Assembly: GCA_900660155.1 (NCBI GenBank)
Contig: CABFPE010000121.1
Span: 283,706-344,145, forward strand
Direction of reading: 5' to 3'
Length of the DNA: 60,440 nucleotides
Origin: Hofstenia miamia
Taxonomy: Eukaryota; Xenacoelomorpha; Acoela; Hofsteniidae
In this document: positions 52,490 to 60,440 of the stretch, one piece after another
How the letters are laid out: the number at the start of each line of letters is the position of its first letter
Numbering within the stretch: the first letter of the stretch is position 1
Translations under genes and position numbers: made by a program
The notes under the pieces: generated by a model
The model's input: only the letters and a program-made list of their open reading frames with translations
What the model was told of the DNA's origin: nothing
The model's database searches: none

Positions 52490-53190
52490 TTAGGTTATAG
52501 CCTGGTTCTGTAGTATTTGCCGCTTTTGTTGACCTAAGCTCTGGTTTTAATACTGTTCTGCAAAATAAATTTCTGCCAAAGGTTGGTGGAAAATGTCAAT
52601 GGCTGGCCAAATGGCTTCACAGCTAGTATGATAATTATAGACAAGCTGTTAAGGTTACGCCAAGTATCGCATCGGAACAGCAAGTAGTTGGTGTTGGAAT
52701 ACCTCAAGGAGGGCCACTATCAGGACCATGTTTTACCACTGGCAATGATAAAATTCACATGACAAATTTGATCCAGAATTTGGGAACTTAGCCAAATTTT
52801 CGGATGATATGAGGTATTTAGAATTTGTTCGCTCCAGGAGTTTGCTTGAAGATTACAATTACTTCAAACAAAAAATTGAAAAAATTACTAACTTTTTGAT
52901 TTGAGAAAATTGAAATTGTCAATCCCGATAAATGCGAGGAAGTAATATTTCGGGTTAAGGATCATACCAGTGATACGGAAGGTGTTACAAATATAAAGAT
53001 TTCTATGATTGGGAAGCAAGTTCCACTGAAGGGTATGTGTAGGTATTTGGGCGTGGTGTTACACGAAAATTTGAAATGGAACATCATGTTAGGAAGGTGG
53101 TCGAAAAAATAAATTATATCATAAACTCTTTAAGATTTTGTTTGAAATATTTTAATGTAGCAGGCTGTGAGATTTTTAGTTAATCTTTAA
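52490..53190 (+). mobile_element. LINE reverse transcriptase relic
   Basis: The plus-strand frames read VVFAAFVDLSSGFNTVLQNK (first Asp block), YRQAVKVTPSIASEQQVVGV and GIPQGGPLSGPCFTT (the GxPQG block), then FSDDMRY (the ADD block as SDD). These are followed by INPDKCEEVIFRV and RYLGVVLHENLKWN and VRKVVEKINYIINSLRFCL, typical of the LINE RT thumb. It has several stops and one-base shifts. It differs from copies A and B, so a second LINE family is present. Confidence 0.75.
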
Positions 53191-53214
53191 CAGTAGCTGA
53201 TAAGAAATTGCTTA

Positions 53215-53280
53215 GTTTAGCGTTAGGGTTATGGTTTGCGTTAATGTTAAGGTTGGGGAAGGGGTTTGGGTTAGGTCTAT
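53215..53280. repeat. Degenerate telomere-like GTTAGG tract
   Basis: GCGTTAGGGTTATGG, GTTAAGGTTGGGG and GGGTTTGGGTTAGG follow the LINE relic, reminiscent of decayed TTAGGG repeats or a LINE 3' tail. A shorter CTAACCCTAACCC occurs at about 12038-12050. Confidence 0.45.
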
Positions 53281-53917
53281 AATTATTATATTGATAAACT
53301 AGAATATTTACAATTATTTGAGTTGGATGAGATACCGCAAAAGTACCAACATTTCAGCTTATTTATTTCAACAATGGATGACTTAAGACGTTTTCTAATA
53401 ATTGTAATAATGGCCATTATTGGCTTTTGAAAATATAAAATTTTTTTCACCATTACAGGGAGTTCATGGCAACGAAAGCCTACTGAAGCACCGAATTTAT
53501 TTCATCCACTTGGCACCAAAATAGTATTTTAATCAAATATATTAACATCCTGTATTTAAACAAGAATATATTTATTTTAGTAAAAGTTTCCTTAAGCTTA
53601 ATTCATTTTAATACACGATTTGAATTTTTGAGGTTAATTTCGCCAAGAGCTACAGAAATGTTTTCACTAACAGTTAAGAAATCTTGATGCGAACAGGCTA
53701 CAACTTCTGATAATTCATTAGCCGCATATCCCTAATTTGACATTTCATTTCTTGTTCAGTTACTACATTATACACATCCGCTTATTAATTTTATTTCTTA
53801 TTAATGTTGCATATTTATGCATACTTTTAGATGGTTTCTTCATAAATGTGTAGAAGTAATTTTAACAGCTGAATTATATTAAATCCTAGCAATTGATTTT
53901 AATGTTTGAAAATTTGA

Positions 53918-54010
53918 ATTTCAAAATCGAAGTATTTGTATTTTTAAATAGAATCCGCGTTTAATTTCATTCAATTAGGATTTTTCTATTGATTTTTTAA
54001 ATATTACTTG

Positions 54011-54015
<5 letters not shown>
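53918..54015 (+). repeat. Dispersed repeat adjoining a TA tract (copy 1)
   Basis: ATTTCAAAATCGAAGTATTT followed by a T-rich segment and TTTCTATTGATTTTTTAAA is repeated at 60324-60421 with few changes. Both copies run into a TA microsatellite on their right side. Confidence 0.8.
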
Positions 54016-54059
<44 letters not shown>

Positions 54060-54105
54060 ATATATATTATATATAATATATATTATATATATATATATAT
54101 ATTTG
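54010..54105. repeat. (TA)n / (TATAA)n microsatellite
   Basis: A long TA run interrupted by self-complementary TATATTATATAATATATATT segments that could form cruciform structures. Confidence 0.95.
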
Positions 54106-54981
54106 TTAACTATACAATTTGTATAATTAATTTTAAGTTTCAGTTATTTAAATCAATTCATTTAAAATTAATAAAATCAGGTTGATTTGTTAAGACGGAA
54201 TAATCCGACAAATCAGTTCCTTTTAAATTGTGTTGTGTAATTATGACACACCTTTGCACAACGTTGTTGACATTTTTTAAACTATTAAAAGGCAAAAGTT
54301 TTTAGGATAAGTTTTAATGTTTCTCCCCATTATAATTTTTTAATATATTTATCTCAGTTAATCAATTACCCCCAGTGTAGTTTGCGAATTCTGATTTTTC
54401 ACGGTTTCTGAAAAGTTAAGAGTAAGTATGAACTTTGCGATTCAACATTAATGTCATTGAAGTCCGTGTTACTAAATTTATTTTGTAATATTTACTCTTA
54501 TTTACTTGATGGCTACATTAGAAGGATTAATAGTACGGAATTGCAGAAAAGTTTTTGAAAAGTTTTCTTGATTTGAACTCTCTTGTCTAGGCAACTAGCA
54601 ATGCTTACTCACCTTTGTAGTGTACAAGTAGCTAATGTTTCTTAGTTGTTAGTGACGACAGTATTTTATAGATTTGCTTTAATTCGCACATGTGAATACG
54701 ATTTACAAGGCAATTGTTCATTTCAAAATCCTTTCGTAGAAATCTATAAATAGAATCCCTCGTAAGAGTTAAATCATTATGAATTAACACATGCCGTATT
54801 AAACTAATGTTACGCCCATCTAAGTGATTGGTTTTAACTTAATCGTTTTCTATAGATGTAGCACTTGCTTGCTGCTCTCAAATTCATTGAAAGACAGATA
54901 AGCATTAGTTCTTATATAATTTAAGTTGAATCATGCTTTGATTTGAAAGTAAATTTCGAACCAACTATCCTTAACAGAATT

Positions 54982-55002
54982 TATATATATATATATATAT
55001 AT
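54982..55002. repeat. (TA)n microsatellite
   Basis: Short TA run. Confidence 0.9.
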
Positions 55003-55513
55003 ACTCAGAAACAGATAGAGTATTGAGTTATCCTGGAAACTACTATAAATAGGGAACATTCAAAATTGGGGCAATAATTAAAAAATTAAAGAAAATTGAA
55101 GAAACGCCGATAGAAGTTTGGTTGAACATCTTGTAAAATTTTGCCATGTCTTGTTTAATAAATATGATGTTTTTGTGCAGCTGTAACCACTAACCCATAC
55201 AAAGAATGACAGACGTCATAATGAATCTTTTGGTACATCATGTATTCCTAGTCCAATATTTGACAATCTATACCGAAAATGTAAGAACTGTTATATATTC
55301 TTTAGACGAAAGTAATCACTATCGTGAACACCCAGAGCATATTGTATTTTACTGAGAGATAGTGATTGAAAGACACTATCAATTTCTTCAATTGAAAAAC
55401 CCGATATCCGAAGATTAGTCAAAATAAACTGTCTTTTGGTAACTGCACGAGCTCATTGAGATGTTTATTGAAACAAAAATCACATTCGAGAATGATAGCA
55501 AGTATTATACCAA

Positions 55514-55516
<3 letters not shown>

Positions 55517-55542
<26 letters not shown>
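55517..55542. repeat. (TA)n microsatellite
   Basis: Short TA run. Confidence 0.9.
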
Positions 55543-55545
<3 letters not shown>

Positions 55546-56335
55546 CAAAAGAAATTTTAGAACTTTTGCTTTCAGGGAGTCTTATTTCAGCATTCTACCT
55601 ACTGTCGTTTAAAAGTCATAGATATTTACCATCCTAAGCATTCTTTTTGCACACCCTGTAGTATTTTCTTGTATATAATGCTAATAATCTATTTAAAATT
55701 CTTCCAAGCAAGCATGCAAGTATTTGTCAATGATAGTTTATTCTTTTTAACAGATAAGTTAATACTTTTTATAAAGTTTTTATCATATCAATTAAACATC
55801 TATAAAATTTTAAGAATCATATCAACATATAAGAGTTTTAGTCTTTCACGGTGTTTGCAGAGGAGTTTAACATTGCTGATATTACAATTTTCATCAGGTT
55901 GAACTGACTGACTTACTCAAATAACAAGTTTTTCACAATTGCAATAGTTCACCAATGCACGTATATTAATGAAAATACGAATTTTATCCTATTTGAAGCA
56001 GATTTTAATCCCCACCAAAAAAACACATTGTGTACACATGTACATGGTGGTTATGTGAAACAATTCTGCTTACGAAGAAGACTGAAAATCCATATTCACG
56101 ATAATTGCGGGATGATTTGTATATCATAACCAAAGTAATTTTTGCAATGTAGCAATTTTTGTAGGAGTAATATGAAAGATATAATATAAATGTTCATTAA
56201 AATTAATGAATTTCTAAAAAAGTTATTTGCAAGTTACAATGTTACTGTGAAGCTTTAAAAACTTGAATTTATAACAAAGTAACCATGGAAATTTATGGAG
56301 TAGGTAGAAGTCTGATATATTTTTTTGGTAACCTG

Positions 56336-58127
56336 AGTAGTATTACTTCGAGTGAAGCCCGTTACACTTTTTTCTGATTGGTCGAGAGGTGGAGTGAAGC
56401 CCGTTACACTTTTTTCTGATTGGTCGAGAGGGGTGGCCTTTGACCTGAGACGTCGTGGATATTGCCGGGGGTGTTTTACTGACGTCATGCATGTACTTTT
56501 ACTAGTTTTTGTGTTATTTAACTGTTTTAAATTCATGTGTAAATGCACATTTTGTTTGTTTCCTACAGAATTCCCCCCAACAACAATGATGATAAACTAG
56601 CCTGATAGACAAATTTAATAGTACGATATATGTGATCATTATAAGCAAAGTGTAGAATAAATTACATTTTTGTCTTGTCTTAAACACGTATGTGGGTTTT
56701 ACCACGTACGTTTATTAAATATTATTATTAATATTTATTTTTTATTTGGAAATATTTTTCGATTCCACTTTTTAAACAAGTATGTAAATTATTTTTACTT
56801 GGAAATATTTTTCGATTCTTTTTAAACAAGTATGATAAAGTGGGAAAGTAATACATGTAAAGTAATTTAATGTGGGAAAGTAAAACTAAAAAATGTAAAA
56901 AAATGCAAACTAAATTAGGCCACATAAATAACACAAAAACTAGTAAAAGTACATCCATGACGTCAGTAAAACACCCCCGGCAATATCCACGGCGTCTCAG
57001 GTCAAAGACCACCCCTCTCGACCAATCACAAAAAAGTGTAACAAACTTCTGCCCACCTCTCGACCAATCAGAAAAAAGTGTAACGAACTTCTAGTCTCTT
57101 TATACTACTCGCTGTTGATTTTTAATTAAAAAAAATGTTTCTTAATAATGAAAACCATTATAAATTTTTCAAATTACTGATTTCTAGTGATTTGCTGAAA
57201 GATTCTAGAAAAAATTATGTAAGCAGGCCTATGAAATATGAGTGTATGAGGTTTCACCACATGAATTTTAATGTTGATAAGAAAAACTTCAAATGCAAAT
57301 AATTAAAAAATTAATTCGTAAACAAAATAAGCTTTGCTTCCGGCGTCACTGCCAGCAAGTTTGACAGTCACTTGTCATCACGCTTGTCCATCGGAATTGA
57401 AATATAATTGGATTCCAATTGGATTTTCATTGGAATAATTTTACAAAATTCGAGTCCAGTCGGATTTCGAATCTCGCATCTTGTATACGCAGGTAGGCTT
57501 ATAAATATCATAATTGTAAAATCACCATTAAATAATAAACTGTTCTAAAATTTACAAAAAATTAAATTTTAGCAGTTACATTTGTAATTTGCTAAAATCG
57601 TGTAATTAATCATTTTTGTATTGTATATAGATATAGTATTAACCAATCAATGTTGATGTTATTAAATTAAAGCATGAAAACTTATCAAATGTCAATTGTT
57701 TATATATAAAGATTGAATTTTATTTATTAGCTTGAAATCGCAAACTTTGCTAATGAAGTGTTNGGAAAGTAATACATGTAAAGTAATTTAATGTGGGAAA
57801 GTAATACATGTAATTAAGTTAATGTGGGAAAGTAAAAAATGTAAAGTTAGTTAATGTGGGGAAAGTAAAACTAAAAAAACGTAAGGTAATGTGGGAAAGT
57901 AAAACTAAAAAAGTAAAAAAATGCAAACTAAATTAGACCACATAAATAACACAAAAACTGGTAAAAGTACATGCATGACGTCAGTAAAACACCACCGGCA
58001 ATATCCACGACGTCTCAGGTCAAAGGCCACCCCTCTCGACCAATCACAAAAAAGTGTAAAGGGCTTCACTCCACCTCTCGACCAATCAGAAAAAAGTGTA
58101 ACGGGCTTCACTCGAAGTAATACTACT
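56336..58127. mobile_element. Non-autonomous DNA transposon with long compound inverted ends and 6-bp target duplication
   Basis: The left end AGTAGTATTACTTCGAG and the right end (reverse complement AGTAGTATTACTTCGAG) are identical, and inverted similarity extends about 185 bp on each side. The element is flanked by AACCTG at 56330-56335 and 58128-58133. Each end carries two 42-bp tandem units (left: 56351-56392 and 56393 onward), each with an ATTGG (CCAAT) box, then CCTTTGACCTGAGACGTCG and a perfect CRE TGACGTCA (56480-56487; right 57976-57983). Short tandem repeats of GTGGGAAAGTAATACATG lie inside. No transposase is encoded. A 6-bp duplication narrows the choice to groups such as IS3EU or Dada, which is only a suggestion. 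An additional right-type end at about 56890-57109 and the N at 57763 indicate a chimeric assembly inside the element. Confidence 0.7.
56890..57109. repeat. Second right-type end of the same transposon family
   Basis: Closely similar to 57917-58127 in the same orientation, with TGACGTCA at 56958-56965, but ending CTAGTCTCTTTATACTACT. The sequence after it (CGCTGT) does not match the AACCTG duplication, so this end probably belongs to a different insertion. Confidence 0.65.
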
Positions 58128-58559
58128 AACCTGGTGTGCTCATCATTTTTGGATGATGGAAGATGTAATCCAGGGGAACTTACGCCTAAAGGCAACTTGG
58201 TCAAATAAGTGATCTACTCTGTTTGTATGTTGACATTCCACTGTTTTTGTGGATTCCTAGTTCTCGGACACCTTTCTTTATAGATCAAAAAATGTTTTGC
58301 ATCACAATTTATGTGAAACTACGTAGTGAAGATTCCGCTTCATAAAGAAATTTCAGCATATTTTTGTTCTGTATTCAATCATATTATGAGAGTATTAGAT
58401 TCTTTTTAGGGGGAAGGGTTGATTTAGACTCCACCTGACATTCTTGTCCACAAATATTATGATTAAGAAGAGCATTTTAAACTTTTTTGGGCGAGTCAAA
58501 AGCCTTTCCCAATTCAAAAAATGTATTACAGTTACTGTTTACTTGTTAACATCGAGACA

Positions 58560-59420
58560 TGATTCGATAAGGCCGCCATTACTGTCTAATCAAGCCTGAC
58601 ACCGCTTTGTGAAGTCACGAAAAGATCTTCTGAACATATCTGGGGATGTTTTCGATTTCCCTCGTAATTCTGGCTTGCAAGTCACGAATTGAACGAAAGA
58701 TCACTCCATTGGTTTAGACTTTGAAGCAGAGGTATGACCACAAGCAAGTCACAAGCACTCAAATCGGAAGATCTTGCAGGCCACTCAATAGGCCAATCGA
58801 CTGGCTTGGCGAAGATGTGTTCAAAATGTCTCTGGCTTGTCGGTGGCAGGATGCAGGCGCACCTTCAGGCTGGTACAACATTTCTCGTTTTCTTGTGAAG
58901 AAAGGCACAACTTTTTCAGTGAGTATGGAACACTATCGCTCTCCGTCCATAGTTTCTCTGGATATAGCAACGGCTACCACACCGTCCACAATGTCAGGCT
59001 TACCGTCTTGCCAGCATTGGAGATGCGTTTCATTGGATTTTCATGTCCCCAATAATGAATATGATGTTTATTGACATGACCAGTAAGGTTGAAGACACAT
59101 TCGTCAGAAAAAGTAATTTGAGTGAGTAAGGCTGGGTCTCCTGCGAACTTTGACATCATTTGTGAGCAAAGTTGAGCTCTTCTGTCACTGCCTCTATCGC
59201 AGATTAATTGAGAATAAAGGGGCTTCTACGGATGTGATTGATTGTTTTCATCCGATAACCACCGGTTGGATCTTCAAATACTGCTTCTAAGTCTGCAGCT
59301 TCTTCATTGTCACCAAAAGCAGTCAACGGCCTGCCGGCGCGAGGTCGTTCAGTCACAAAATTACCAGTATCCAACACAAATGGGTTTTCTGGGTAGCACT
59401 TGCTTTTTAACTTGAGTGAA
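58560..59420 (-). mobile_element. mariner-like transposase relic (second family)
   Basis: The minus strand reads DTGNFVTERPRAGRPLTAFG and DNEEAADLEAVFEDPTGGYR (linker after the helix-turn-helix). These are followed by LLTQITFSDECVFNLTGHVN and KHHIHYWGHENPMK (first Asp block). After a break it reads PEGAPASCHRQARDILNTSS (second block, Asp changed to Glu), and the third block is scrambled near 58790-58720. The FSDE-F-L-G-VN--N--YW---NP pattern is characteristic of mariner-type elements. Multiple frameshifts and a lost catalytic Asp make it inactive. It is a different family from the 18829-19767 relic. Confidence 0.75.
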
Positions 59421-60323
59421 CAACTTTTGACGACATTCTTCCAAAATGGTTTTCAATGCAACAGCCCAAGCAGTTATTGTAACTTTTTCGTAAATTGTCA
59501 GTGATCGAGTCAGTGACACCAAACAATATCTTTGAAGGCGAATCCGTTTCTTTGAAATTAGGTTTAAAAATTTGTGTCCGGTTATTCGCTACACGTATCA
59601 TTGATCAGCGTGAATTATCGAAAATTTCGAATTTATTCACAACATAAATTTCTATCACCAAAGGTTTCAAATACGGACGAAAAAATTTGTGCAAACTTTA
59701 TGAATTGCAAATTGTTCATTTGGATTTTTTGAGTTGGCAAAGACTTTTGACTCACCCTGTATTTTGGATGTTTTGTTGCGTAATTCTTTTGGAATAATTA
59801 ATTCCATGTGTGATCTCACAACAATGTATATAATTGCTATATTATATGGAAAATTTGAGCCATAGCATCACAATGTCATGCTATTAGGAAGGCCATGATT
59901 TGCTCTTATCTCATAAATAAAGCAAATGAATGCACTTACTGTATTTATAAAATATGGGTAATCAACTTTTGATTTCATTTATGTGCTTTTGATGATGAAT
60001 TACAGTTTTAAGAATAGAAGTCATTGATAAAACAATGCTTCTTAGTTCTGAGAGAATTGAAAGATGACGAAAATTTTATTTTTATTGGCTGATGTGTGGG
60101 GATGCATACTCCTACTCTGAATAACGATATAAAATCAAATGTAGACTACTGTTTTATAAAATATGGGTAATCAACTTTTGATATTATAACATTATATATA
60201 TAGGGCAGGATAAAATGAGCATATATAATTTATTAATTGCATGTAAATTTAAACAACATTCAATGTAATATAATAAAAAACGTATTCCCCAAATTTTGTA
60301 TACTTATATATATATATATATAT
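59421..60323. other. Non-coding end region
   Basis: A 28-bp direct repeat (TTATAAAATATGGGTAATCA then ACTTTTGAT) occurs at about 59944 and 60153. The minus frame 59407-59601 has no recognised domain. Confidence 0.35.
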
Positions 60324-60421
60324 ATTTCAAAATCGAAGTATTTGTATTTTTAAATAGAATCGCTGTTTAATTTCATTCAGTTAGAATTTTTCTATTGATT
60401 TTTTAAAAATTACTTCTTTGT
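60324..60421 (+). repeat. Dispersed repeat adjoining a TA tract (copy 2)
   Basis: Second copy of the repeat at 53918-54015; preceded by a (TA)n run (60305-60325) and followed by another at the window end (60422-60440). Confidence 0.8.
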
Positions 60422-60440
60422 TATATATATATATATATAT

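Larger units (their letters stand above)
53281..56335. other. AT-rich non-coding stretch
   Basis: Contains TA microsatellites at about 54010-54105, 54982-55002 and 55517-55542 and the dispersed repeat at 53918-54015. No exon or transposase was recognised. Confidence 0.3.

Noticed and set aside
55669..55902. 77-codon plus-strand frame with hydrophobic stretches
   Set aside because: Low-complexity Leu/Ile/Phe composition in AT-rich DNA, with no splice or homology support.

Overview
This window looks like an AT-rich scaffold from an invertebrate animal nuclear genome. It has spliced genes with canonical GT...AG introns, long non-coding stretches, TA microsatellites, and decayed copies of many animal transposon groups: LINE, Penelope-like, TRIM-type LTR, hAT, Tc1/Tc3/mariner, piggyBac and P. 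The phylum cannot be fixed from the sequence. Single N joins at 24620, 25621, 37351, 38534 and 57763 and a 20-N gap at 44089-44108 mark a draft assembly. Several joins are flanked by duplicated sequence that looks like an assembly artefact.

Host genes, left to right. (1) 10913-11719 (+): an intronless TLC-domain membrane protein most like TLCD4/TMEM56. (2) 23510-31051 (+): the last three exons of an unrecognised single-pass membrane protein, joined here by splice phase; two cysteine-rich candidate exons lie upstream at 19961-20109 and 20753-20909. (3) 41209-48287 (+): a seven-exon DUF4246-family gene of about 501 codons, with a one-base deletion in exon 5 next to its WHVEG motif. (4) 51060-51839 (-): a SRAP-domain protein (HMCES family) that keeps Cys2, the catalytic Glu and His, but has Leu where the active-site Asn is expected.

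Mobile DNA fills much of the rest. 0.4-2.6 kb is a nest of inverted-repeat elements broken by a complete 869-bp TRIM-like LTR element with a 4-bp target duplication. 3.6-4.7 kb is a piggyBac relic. 5.3-6.1 and 18.0-18.6 kb are two copies of one LINE. 8.6-9.7 kb is a Penelope-like relic with a GIY-YIG end. 10.0-10.6 kb is a relic of a multicopy metazoan family of unknown function. 12.0-14.6 and 25.0-25.35 kb hold hAT-type elements. 18.8-19.8 and 58.6-59.4 kb are mariner relics, 27.8-28.6 and 40.3-40.8 kb Tc1/Tc3 relics, and 39.3-40.0 kb a P-element relic. LINE fragments also occur near 34.3, 35.8, 44.0 and 52.5 kb. 56.3-58.1 kb is a DNA transposon with long compound ends carrying CRE and CCAAT motifs and a 6-bp target duplication.

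The genes do not form an operon or one pathway. Each appears to be an independent nuclear gene embedded in repeats. All calls come from reading the sequence by eye; no database search or gene prediction was run.
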